36,021 nt of DNA, taken from assembly GCA_009746045.1 (NCBI GenBank), contig RPFO01001441.1, positions 1 through 36,021 on the forward strand, given 5' to 3'. A program made the translations under genes and the position numbers. Each line of letters opens with the position of its first letter. Positions within the stretch are counted from its first letter, which is position 1. Under the pieces are notes generated by a model that saw only the letters and a list, made by a program, of their open reading frames with translations, did no database searches and was not told the origin of the DNA. Shown here piece after piece: positions 23,101-32,100 of this stretch. The DNA is from Mesostigma viride (taxonomy: Eukaryota; Streptophyta; Mesostigmatophyceae; Mesostigmatales; Mesostigmataceae).

Positions 23101-23543
23101 GCAAACACGGTGTTGAGGAAGCGCCCGTGCGTGCGCCACAACCGCTCGTTCACCGGATCGCAGTGGATGCGCCACAGCATCTCCTCCTGCTCGGTCAGCG
23201 TGCACTCGCGCACGACTCGTGCATCGGGCGCCTCCTTGGCCGTCTCTTGCTGCAGCCTCTGGCGCTTCTCGATGATCATTCGCAAGTTCGGCTTCAGCCC
23301 CCTGATCTTGCCGTTCGAGCAGCAGACTCCCTGGCGCTCCTCCCTGAACAGCGGCGCGCGGCAGTGCTTGCAGACGCTCTTGTACTGGCCTTCCAGCGCA
23401 TACGGTCGCGCCGCGTCCGCGTCCACAGGCTTCATGCGATGCTCCTTCACCTTGAAGCCCTTGAAGTCGCCCGTGTCGAGGCACTTCATGAGCCGCTGAA
23501 TCTCCGAGAGCGGCATACCAAACATGTCCGTCTCCTTGGCCTC
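13447..23543 (-). CDS. Helitron RepHel transposase (HUH nuclease plus Pif1-type helicase), multi-exon
   Basis: This is the replicase-helicase that moves Helitron rolling-circle transposons in the nucleus. Proposed exons, minus strand: 23543-22903, 22777-22592, 19589-18116, 17938-17630, a possible small exon at 16315-16274, 16136-14322 and 14185-13447. Phases agree at each junction I could test (2, 2, 0, 0, 0). In order it encodes a Cys-rich N-terminal domain, the Helitron-like Rep domain with HAH and a two-tyrosine motif, a linker typical of Helitrons, and an SF1 helicase with Walker A, Walker B and late motifs. Two introns carry satellite arrays S4 and S5. Frames are clean down to about 15750 and then break repeatedly, so the gene is either a decaying copy or affected by consensus errors. 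The start is not seen: the first exon begins at an acceptor, and upstream exons, perhaps gene A, are needed. Confidence 0.93.
14322..16136 (-). CDS. RepHel exon: helicase core, frameshifted
   Basis: Opens after gtgcacag at 16137. The first ~390 nt are clean and include the Helitron linker PGTSFQSLRTVDGV, then ACRQLGLLEDDNEAVETM and RRLFAVLVLQKLATPEQLW. Frame changes follow near 15740, 15290, 15200, 15160, 15000 and 14850. The pieces still read in order: Walker A GPAGTGKTT at 15423-15397, AFTGVGVAA, Walker B IFVDE at 15182-15168, PFGGKLVL, LTTN followed by YCDW near 14890, then LNGTRVVLV near 14440 and PRIKFTI before the donor gtgagt at 14321. This is a Pif1-type SF1 helicase. As written it cannot be translated through; either errors or decay is responsible. 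Confidence 0.75.
16274..16315 (-). CDS. RepHel possible micro-exon (42 nt)
   Basis: Acceptor tcatgtcgtgcag is at 16317-16316 and donor gtgagt at 16273. The 14 codons between (PPTGAKGADRDTSN) are in phase 0 with both neighbours. It would fill the basic linker between the Rep and helicase parts. The alternative is a direct join of 17630 to 16136, which is also phase 0. A cDNA would decide. Confidence 0.45.
16385..16470 (+). repeat. Two diverged units of the ~40 bp repeat inside a RepHel intron
   Basis: Two copies of cacaagggtggtg.aaaaaa and one agcatagcttccg match the unit of the large array at 23630-25470. They abut satellite array S4 directly. Confidence 0.7.
16471..17340 (+). repeat. ~185 bp satellite array S4 inside a RepHel intron
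   Basis: The atgcaaac landmark occurs at 16493, 16679, 16864, 17044 and 17229: spacings 186, 185, 180 and 185. The array lies wholly between the exon ending at 17630 and the exon starting at 16315 or 16136, so it is intronic. Its units are far more regular than in S1 and S3. The remaining intron (17341-17629) is unique sequence with no gene. Confidence 0.93.
17630..17938 (-). CDS. RepHel exon: end of Rep domain
   Basis: The 177 bp intron 18115-17939 is a multiple of three and lacks stops, which hides it inside a longer ORF. Removing it joins EARV to VPAMRAIWVILGFPERLMEP, the Helitron 'Ea.wrifgFp' block. The exon ends at GCG before gtgagt (17629), after LTYKEFFERYRVERPRG. Exit phase is 0. Confidence 0.85.
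18116..19589 (-). CDS. RepHel exon: HUH Rep nuclease domain
   Basis: This 1474 nt exon has no internal frameshift. It opens at acceptor ggtacacag and closes at donor gtaagt (18115). It encodes LPLGNTAYMPLAFPVIH early, then SLFVTMTCNIRWPEI. The metal-binding HUH motif is GLPHAHIIFRL, with HAH codons at 18760-18752. The two-tyrosine motif is MYLNKYINKG, with the tyrosine codons at 18211-18209 and 18199-18197. Spacing Y-x3-Y is as in Helitron Rep, where these residues cut and join single strands. All catalytic residues that I can check are present. An acidic Ser/Asp/Glu stretch (EESSDSDDGG) near 18450 is an insertion between the two motifs. Confidence 0.93.
19775..19838 (+). repeat. Short piece of the ~30 bp minisatellite
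   Basis: The sequence catgcacgcatgcatgccag, followed by ccaccccacaaaccc and catgcatgg, matches the minisatellite at 25560-28770, in the same orientation. It lies at the edge of satellite array S5 in the same RepHel intron. Confidence 0.75.
19842..22082 (+). repeat. ~185 bp satellite array S5 inside a RepHel intron, about 12 units
   Basis: Regular units with atgcaaac at 20028, 20213 and 20400 and onward, spacing 185-187. Subtypes are visible: some units carry gttagtcatgggccat and others gttaggggtgggcca. The array lies inside the 3.0 kb intron 22591-19590. The rest of the intron (22083-22591) is C-rich unique sequence with no supported gene. Confidence 0.93.
22592..22777 (-). CDS. RepHel exon: region between Cys domain and Rep domain
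   Basis: This exon is too short to stand out as an ORF and was found by splice logic. Acceptor gcgcag is at 22779-22778 and donor gtgagt at 22591. Joined to the preceding exon (GA plus G), the frame reads YAGNNPEVRDLVELIGEYM and then RRYNPLLRQFVSD, ending AEVFLLPG. The NP..L and EVA-like '..llPG' pattern before the Rep domain is typical of Helitrons. Exit phase 2 (GG) fits the T that opens the next exon at 19589. Confidence 0.85.
22903..23543 (-). CDS. RepHel exon: Cys-rich N-terminal domain
   Basis: The acceptor gatgattgcag precedes codon GAG at 23543. The exon is open for 641 nt to the donor GTAGGT at 22902 (phase 2). It encodes CKHCRAPLFREERQGVCC near 23315-23380, the C..C...CC cluster seen near the N-terminus of Helitron transposases. 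FLNTVFAVARVVASG and the ELHGYTIEKMVPII region match the 'NS.faf.s...hG...h.ig.l.P' pattern of the family. An in-frame stop (TAG at 22901-22899) lies just inside the intron, which supports splicing. The reading begins at a splice acceptor rather than an ATG. Confidence 0.85.
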
Positions 23544-23629
23544 CTGCAATCATCACAACAAAGACATTGTAAAGAGTATCATGTGACAAAAAGAAATTAA
23601 CCCGACTGCCAGCAAGAAATGCAACCAAC

Positions 23630-25470
23630 AATATGGCATAGCTCCCGCGCCACAAGGGTGGTGCAGAAAATTTTGGCAGAGCTTCCGCGCTACAAGGGCA
23701 GTGAAGAAAGTTTTGGCATAGCTCCCGCGCCACAAGGGCAGTGAAGAAAGTTTTGGCATAGCTCCCGCACCACAAGGGTAGCGAAGAAAATTTTAGCATA
23801 GCTCCCGCGCCACAAGGGTGTTGCAGAAAACTTTTGGCATAGCTCCCGCGCCACAAGGGTGGTGCAGAAAATTTTGGCATAGCTCCCGCGCCACAAGGGG
23901 GGATGCAGAAATTTTTGGCATAGCTCCCGCGCCACAAGGGGGATGCAGAAAATTTTAGCATAGCTCCCGCGCCACAAGGGCAGTGAATAAAGTGTTAACA
24001 TAGCTCCCGCGCCGCAAGGGCAGTGAATAAAGTTTTGGCATAGCTCCCGCGCCACAAGGGTGGTGCAGAAAATTTTGGCATAGCTCCCGCGCCACAAGGG
24101 CAGTGCAGAAAATTTTGGCATAGCTCCAGCAACATAAGTAAGGGCGGTGAAGAAAATTTTGGCATAGCTCCCGCGCCACAAGGGCAGTGCAGAAAATTTT
24201 GGCATAGCTCCCGCAACATAAGTAAGGCCGGTGAAGAAAATTTTGGCATAGCTCCCGCGCCATAAGGGTGGAGAATAAAATTTTGCCATAGCTCCCGCAA
24301 CATAAGTAAGGCCGGTGTAGAAAATTTTGGCATAGCTCCCGCGCCACAAGGGTGTTGCAGAAAACTTTTGGCATAGCTCCCGCGCCACAAGGGTGGTGCA
24401 GAAAATTTTGGCATAGCTCCCGCGCCACAAGGGGGGATGCAGAAAATTTTGGCATAGCTCCCGCGCCACAAGGGGGGATGCAGAAAATTTTAGCATAGCT
24501 CCCGCGCCACAAGGGCAGTGAATAAAGTGTTAACATAGCTCCCGCGCCGCAAGGGCAGTGAATAAAGTTTTGGCATAGCTCCCGCGCCACAAGGGTGGTG
24601 CAGAAAATTTTGGCATAGCTCCCGCGCCACAAGTAAGGGCGGTGAAGAAAATTTTGGCATAGCTCCCGCGCCACAAGGGCAGTGCAGAAAATTTTGGCAT
24701 AGCTCCCGCAACATAAGTAAGGCCGGTGAAGAAAATTTTGGCATAGCTCCCGCGCCATAAGGGTGGAGAACAAAATTTTGCCATAGCTCCCGCAACATAA
24801 GTAAGGCCGGTGTAGAAAATTTTGGCATAGCTCCCGCGCCACAAGGTTGTTGCAGAAAACTTTTGGCATAGCTCCCGCGCCACAAGGGGGGATGCAGAAA
24901 ATTTTGGCATAGCTCCCGCGCCACAAGGGGGGATGCAGAAAATTTTAGCATAGCTCCCGCGCCACAAGGGCAGTGAATAAAGTGTTAACATAGCTCCCGC
25001 GCCGCAAGGGCAGTGAATAAAGTTTTGGCATAGCTCCCGCGCCACAAGGGTGGTGCAGAAAATTTTGGCATAGCTCCCGCGCCACAAGGGCAGTGCAGAA
25101 AATTTTGGCATAGCTCCAGCAACATAAGTAAGGGCGGTGAAGAAAATTTTGGCATAGCTCCCGCGCCACAAGGGCAGTGCAGAAAATTTTGGCATAGCTC
25201 CCGCAACATAAGTAAGGCCGGTGAAGAAAATTTTGGCATAGCTCCCGCGCCATAAGGGTGGAGAATAAAATTTTGCCATAGCTCCCGCAACATAAGTAAG
25301 GCCGGTGTAGAAAATTTTGGCATAGCTCCCGGGCCATAAGGGTGGAGAATAAAATTTTGCTATAGCTCCCGTAACATAAGTAAGGGCGGTGTAGAAAATT
25401 TTGGCATAGCTCCCACGCCATAAGGGCGGAGAAGAACATTGTGCCATAGCTCCCGCAACATAAGTAAGGC
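23630..25470. repeat. ~40 bp tandem array with higher-order structure
   Basis: The core ttttggcatagctcccgcgccacaagggtggtgcagaaaa recurs about every 40-45 bp. Variants have aacataagtaaggccggtg or gaataaag. The marker gtgttaaca occurs at 23992, 24528 and 24982, so blocks of roughly 450-540 bp are duplicated. On the minus strand the array stays open in several frames (PLWRGSYAK-type peptides). That is a property of the repeat, not a gene. Confidence 0.93.
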
Positions 25471-25559
25471 ATGGGGTTGGGGGATGCGGCAAACAGACCG
25501 ACAGGCAGCCAGCCACATCCATGTGATTAGGGGCCAGACAGCAATCAGGGGCACCGCGG

Positions 25560-28500
25560 GCCCACTTATGCATGCCAGCCACTCCCCTGACCAACGTACC
25601 CATGCTAGCCACCCCCGACACCCACGCACGCACGGATGCCAGCCCCCCCCCACATGCATGCACGCATGCAAGCCCCCCGTACATGCACGCATGCATGCCA
25701 GCCACCCCCCACACGCACGCATGGCAGCCCCCCCACACACCCACGCAAGCATGCCAGCCCCACACCCACACCCACGCACGCATGACAGCACCCCCACGAA
25801 CCCACGCACGCATACCAGCCCTCCCCGACACCCACGCACGCATGCCAGCCCTCGCATAAATCCACCCACGCATGCCAGCGCCCCCCCCCACATGCACGCA
25901 TGCCAGCCACCCCACAAACCCACTTATGCATGCCAGCCACCCCCCTCACCAACGTACACATGCCAGCCACCCACCACACCCATGCACGCATGGCAGCCCA
26001 CCCCACGAATCCAGCCACCCCCCACATGGACGCATGCATGCCAGCCACCCCACAAACCCACGCATGCATGCCAGCCACTCCCACACCCACGCACGCATGG
26101 CAGCCCGCCCCGCCCCACATGCAGGCATGGCAGCTTCCCCACACACCCTCGCATGCATGGCAGCCACCCCACGAACCCAGGCACGCATGCCAGCCCTCCC
26201 ATATTTTCACACACGCATGCCAGCCACCCCCCCATGCACGCATGCATGCCAGCCACCCCACCAACCTAGGCACGCATGCCAGCCACCCCCACAGCCACGC
26301 ACGCATGGCAGCCACCCCACAAACCTGCGTAGCATGCCAGCCACCCCCACAGCCACCCACACATGGCAGCCACCCCACAAACCTGCGTAGCATGCCAGCC
26401 ACCCCCCACATGCACGCATGCATGCCAGCCACCCCCCACATGCACGCATGCATGCCAGCCACCCCACACATCCACGCAGGCATGCCAGCCACCTCAACAC
26501 CCACGCATGCATGCCAGCCACCACCCACACCCACACACGCATGCCAGCCCCCCCCTGACACCAAACGCATGGCAGCCACCCCCACAGCCACGCACGCATG
26601 CCAGCCCCCCCACACACCCTCGCATGCATGCCAGCCACCCCCCACATGCATGCATGCATGTCTGCCACCCCACAAACCCGGGTAGCATGCCAGCCACCCT
26701 CCACATGCATGCCAGCCACCCCACCAACCTAGGCACGCATGCCAGCCACCCCCACAGCCACGCACGCATGGCAGCCACCCCACAAACCTGCGTAGCATGC
26801 CAGCCACCCCCACAGCCACGCACGCATGGCAGCCACCCCACGAACCCAGGCACGCATGCCAGCCCTCCCATAAATCCACACATGCATGCCAGCCACCCCC
26901 CACATGGACGCATGCATGCCAGCCACCCCACCAACCTAGGCACGCATGCCAGCCACCCCAACACCCACGCACGCATGGCAGCCCACCCCACGAACCCACG
27001 CACGCATGCCAGCCCCCCCCTAAACCCACACACGCATGGCAGCCCCCCCCTACATGCACACATGCATGCCAGCCACCCCCACACCCACGCACGCATGCCA
27101 GCCACGCCACAAGCCCACACATGGATGCCAGCCCCCCCCTACATGCACGCACGCATGCCAGCCACCCCCCACATGCACGTACGCATGCCAGCCCCCCCCG
27201 ACACCCACGCACGCATGCCAGCCACCACCCACACCCACGCACGCACGCATGCCAGCCACCCCCACACCCACGCATGCATGTCAGCCACCCCACAAACCCC
27301 ACATGCCCGCATGCCAGCCACCCCCCACACCCACGCATGCATGCCAGCCACTCCCACACCCAGGCACGCATGCCAGCCCTCCCATAAATCCACACACGCA
27401 TGCCAGCCCCGCCCCACATGGACGCATGCATAGCAGCCACCCCACAAACCCAGGCACGCATGCCAGCCCTCCCATAAATCCACACACGCATGCCAGGCAC
27501 CGCCCACATGCACGCATGCATGCGAGCCACCCCACCAACCTAGGCATGCATGCCAGCGACCCCCACAGCCACGCACGCATGGCAGCCACCCCACAAACCT
27601 GCGTAGCATGCCAGCCACCCCCACAGCCACCCACGCATGGCAGCCACCCCACAAACCTGCGTAGCATGCCAGCCACCCCCCACATGCACGCATGCATGCC
27701 AGCCACTCCAACACCCACGCATGCATGCCAGCCACCACCCACAACCACACACGCATGCCAGCCCCCCCCGACACCCACGCACGCATGCCAGCCACCACCC
27801 ACAAACCCTACATGCACGCATGCATGCCAGCAACCCCCCACATGAACACACGCATGCCAGCCACCCCACACATCCACGCAGGCATGCCAGCCACCCCACA
27901 AACCCATGCATGCATGCCAGCCACTCCCACACCCACGCACGCATGGCAGCCCGCCCCGCCCCACATGCATGCATGGCAGCTCCCCCCCACACCCTCGCAT
28001 GCATGCCAGCCACCACCCACACCCACACACACATGCCAGCCACCCCACGAACCCAGGCACGCATGCCAGCCCTCCCATAAATCCACACACGCATGCCAGC
28101 CCCCCCCCACATGGACGCATGCATGCCAGCTACCCCACAAACCCAGGCACGCATGCCAGCCCTCCCATAAATCCACACACGCATGCCAGCCACCCCCCAC
28201 ATGCACGCATGCATGCCAGCCACCCCACACATCCACTTATGCATGCCAGCCACCCCCACATCCACGCATGCATGCCAGCCACCACCCACACCCACACACG
28301 CATGCCAGCCCCCCCCGACACCCACGCACCCATGCCAGCCACCACCCACACCCACACACGTATGCCAGCCCTCCCATAAATCCACGCATGCATGCCAGCC
28401 ACCCCACAAACCCTACATGCCCGCATGCCAGCCACTCCCACACCCACGCATGCCAGCGCCCGCATAAACCCACGCATGCATGCCAGCCACCCCCCACATG

Positions 28501-28770
28501 CACGCACGCATGCCAGCCACCCCCACATGCACGCACGCATGCCAGCCACCCCCCACATCCACACAGGCATGCTAGCCACTCCCACACCCACGCACGCATG
28601 GCAGCCCGCCCCGCCCCACATGCATGCATGGCAGCTCCCCCCCACACCCTCGCATGCATGGCAGCCACCCCACGAACCCAGGCACGCATGCCAGCCCTCC
28701 CCGACACCCATGCACGCATGCCAGCCCTCCCATAAATCCACACACGCATGCCAGCCACCGCCCACATGCA
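25560..28770. repeat. ~30 bp GCATGC-rich minisatellite, main block M1
   Basis: Units of about 29-34 bp built from cacgcatgcatgccagccaccccacaaaccc, with variants such as ccccgccccacatgcatgcatggcagc and acaaacctgcgtagcatgcc. Longer blocks recur, indicating higher-order duplication. Both strands are open over hundreds of codons (THACQPP-like on plus, GWHACVG-like on minus). This is periodicity, not coding. Confidence 0.93.
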
Positions 28771-28815
28771 CGCAAATGTCCTGCGCAAACCAAAAACTTC
28801 CATCCCCCCCAAAAG

Positions 28816-29115
28816 TCAACACCACATTTGCAAACCCACCCTCTTCTTTTTGGTTCTCGGCGTCTCGGAACCGTCAGTGTTCACATGCAGACGAGACCGA
28901 GACCGTGATGGTCCCTCATTTTTCGCGCTCTCCTCGTCCCTCTTCTTCCGCTGGGAACTATCACGTCCCCGAGTCTTCTGCGACTCCAGGTGTTGCACAG
29001 TTGCGGCTGCCGACGCATCAGCAGCACTTTCGTCCGCCTCATCTTTCATGACTTCATCTCGCTCACTGCGGTGCGCTGCTCGCAGCTCATTGCTAAAGCA
29101 CATGAACTTCCTAAC
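28816..29115 (-). CDS. Gene A exon 9: charged C-terminus with nuclear-signal-like patch
   Basis: Acceptor ccattcatcgcag is at 29117-29116. It encodes VRKFMCFSNELRAAHRSERD, then a Ser/Glu/Lys/Arg-rich stretch (SRSRSR) and PRTKKKRV, and stops at TGA 28818-28816. The KKKR patch resembles a classical nuclear localisation signal. A donor-like GTGGGT at 28839 follows AGG in phase 0, so the exon could instead end at 28840 and continue downstream. Confidence 0.7.
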   Translation of the reverse strand, partial: VRKFMCFSNELRAAHRSERDEVMKDEADESAADASAAATVQHLESQKTRGRDSSQRKKRDEESAKNEGPSRSRSRLHVNTDGSETPRTKKKRVGLQMWC

Positions 29116-32100
29116 CTGCGATGAATGGAGCCAAACACGAAAAAAAATTCCACGCAGCCAAGGTCATAAGCGAAAAGACACATATTATGTATGAAGGGAT
29201 AAAAAAAAGTACAAATGATACAAAACTAAAATAAGTAAACTAAACTTACCAATGTTTGCTTCTGTGACAGTGTAAGGCGCTCGTCACGTGCAACTTGGTT
29301 GACAAGCATGCGCAGGTTGTCCAAACGGTCTGAGACAGATGATGTCGCATCGAGAAAGAGGCCTTGCGCGAGCTCGAGATAAGGCCCGGGGCCGTCCAAT
29401 ACGTCATGGTCAACCTGAGGAGAAATTACAAATAACAAACACACATAGAAATAAATTAAATAGAAAAAAGAATATGGATTTTTCGGACAAGTGTACAAGA
29501 AATGTTTGTAGGACACTCATTGTATGTAAAACAAATGCAACAAAAGAATGAACAGCAACCACTTACGACTGCAACATCCGCCTCAGCCGCTTGGGAAATG
29601 ACCTTCTTACAACGCTTGTCCACCATCTCCCAGAGTGTCGTGGCCTGGTGGGTATAGACATGTGCGCAGGGAAGGGGGGGGGGGGGGGGGGGAGAATTCA
29701 TTGCAATTGAAATTAGAAACATAGAGAACACACAGGCAGAGATGCAAAGCAACTTGCCCCCCCCCAACCCCGCCCGCCAAAATAGTCTATGAACAGAATA
29801 TAGTTATAAAGAAACTTACCGCATCCCCAAAAGAACCAGCGCCACCGTGTAACTCTCCCAACAGTGAGTCCAATAGCGCAATCTTCTCATCTTCAGCCAT
29901 GGCCCGACTGCGAGATGTACTCTTTGCATAAGCCACGTACTCATCAGCGGACCCAAAGCGCCTCACCTGCAGTAAAACAAGAAGCAACAGCGAAGCATAT
30001 TCCTATTAATACAATATCTGAACACACACGTATAAAATCAGCTTTTAAAATGCACCCCCACCTTCGAAATCAATCAAGCATACAAACCTGAGGTCCAGGG
30101 CGAAGGCCAGCTGCATCATGTCCAACCCCCCCAGAGACACCCTCATCTCGCTCCCTTTTGTCCCCCGACCCTTGCGCATCATGATCGTGTCCACCAACAG
30201 CGATGGAGGCACAACCATGTGCTACCATTGCATCGTCCTCTTCGGGATCCCTGATCTTGACAAAACGGCGCTTGTGTGCCACATGAGCCTCTCCCTGCGA
30301 CACAGCAACGCCCACAGAAGTTCCATCAACAGCGTCGCCAGGCTGCAACTGCACACTCGATTGCAGCTGCCCGTCCTTGCGGCGCTCCGAAGTACCACCA
30401 ACACTACGTGGCCCCTCATCCACCACGCCTTGAGGAACGTGCCCACAAGGGACCACCGTAGCATCGCTACGCCCATCATCCCGGCTCTTTTCTTGCAGAC
30501 GACGCTGTGCCTCCAAAGACAATCGGTCGAATCTTCTCTTAGATTCCAGCGAGTATCGCTTTAGCAAGTTCAACTGCGCAACAACACCGAAAAGATAGTC
30601 AGAAACAAACAAAGGACAGACCTTCTTGTCAGGGGAAAAACAACTACAACACACATCTGCCATCAAAAACAAAAACACGCAACATAAGACAGAACTACAA
30701 ACTTACAGCAGTGCGCACATCCTCATCGTTGAATTCATCGGAGTTGTCCTCCAACGCCTGCTGAAGAAATTGTACACGAGCAATGTGCTCCCAAGCATTC
30801 GCATGGCCAGTCTTTGCAGCGGCAGCATACTCGAAGGGAGACGTGAATTCACTGACATCCACCTGCACACGTGCAAGTGATCGCATCAGAAACACACAAA
30901 AATACGGCATCCACGGTTAAACGCATCAAAAGGACAACCGCTATCAAATTTTAAGAAATCGCAAATAAATCAAAACAACACTAGTGAAGCCATAGGAAAT
31001 ATTTGCCAGCAGAGTCGAGCGCGTCACGAAATTTTGAAAGATGAGGGTCGTGAATGCCATGGATGCGTTGACCACCAGGGGTGGCCCACTTCACTCAACA
31101 CCACCTACGTGACAGAATGTTTTATAAACTCACCACGGTCTGGGAAGCACCCGCCGCAATTGATGACGTGCCAACCACAGCCACTGCCTTATCAGCCCGC
31201 CTTGTGCTCGCTCCCACGACAGGCGTGCTTGCCGTTGAGGAACGAACGCGCTTCAAACTCACCGATGGCGCCAACTCCGTAGGCATCAGACCGACAACAT
31301 TGCCCACCTGCTCCATCCGTGGCTGCGCATCCAATGCAGGTTGCACCGCCACGCCCACCTGCCATGGCTGCGCACCCACTGCTGTGGCTTGCCCACCCAC
31401 TGCGCCAACCACTTGTGGAAATTCCACTGCAGCCTGGCCAGCCTGCGTATGCGTTGCCGGGTGCCACACCGTTGCCGCTTGCGCCCCCCCTGCACCAGTG
31501 CCCAATGACCCCGACGTAAGCTCCACACCCGCTGCTTGCGGCCATACTGCACCCGCCTGCACGTCCGCAACCGGTCGTGCCATCGCTGTTGTCTGCCCCC
31601 AGGCCGTGCCGTTGTCCGGTTGCCTCGCTGCATCCAGCTGCCCTTGCTGCACGCTCACCGCCTGTGGCCACACCGCAATTCCCTGCCCCGTCTGCGCACC
31701 CATTACCACTGGCCCCATAGCAGTGGCCTGCCCCAACACCGCGCCACTTGGCACCTGCCATCCCGCTGATGCTGGCCCTGCCTGAACAGTCCTTGGCTGT
31801 GGCCACACACCAGTCCCCTGCGCGCGCATGACTGGTGGCCAGCTCGCTACTGCCTGCGCCACATCGACACCCATGCTTGGCTGCAACATAGACAAGGGCG
31901 CAAGCGGTGCGTGCACAACACGTCCACCTCCACCACTCCCATCGCCTTCCAAGCACCTCCACCCCCAATGCTGCAAAAGGTTTGCAATACGTTGAGCCTG
32001 CAGACCCACAAGGGCACCAAAAAAAAGCCAACATATACGCATTACAAAATTAACCACCAATTTTACCATCGCCACAAGTGTCTGTACCTTTGTCATGTTA

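Noticed and set aside
13447-23543. Helitron terminal sequences (5' TC, 3' hairpin and CTRR)
   Set aside because: CTRR-like tetramers are everywhere and no convincing hairpin-plus-end was found, so element boundaries are not called.
24530-25915. Long minus-strand ORF of 461 codons with repeated PLWRGSYAK-like peptide
   Set aside because: It follows the ~40 bp tandem array exactly, other frames are open too, and there is no non-repeat domain.
25605-27530. Long ORFs (641 codons minus; several hundred on plus) with GWHACVG or THACQPP repeats, resembling Cys- or His-rich proteins
   Set aside because: They are periodic translations of the 30 bp minisatellite, open on both strands.
25560-28770. 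CRISPR-like array
   Set aside because: Units are contiguous and degenerate with no unique spacers; the context is eukaryotic and intron-bearing.
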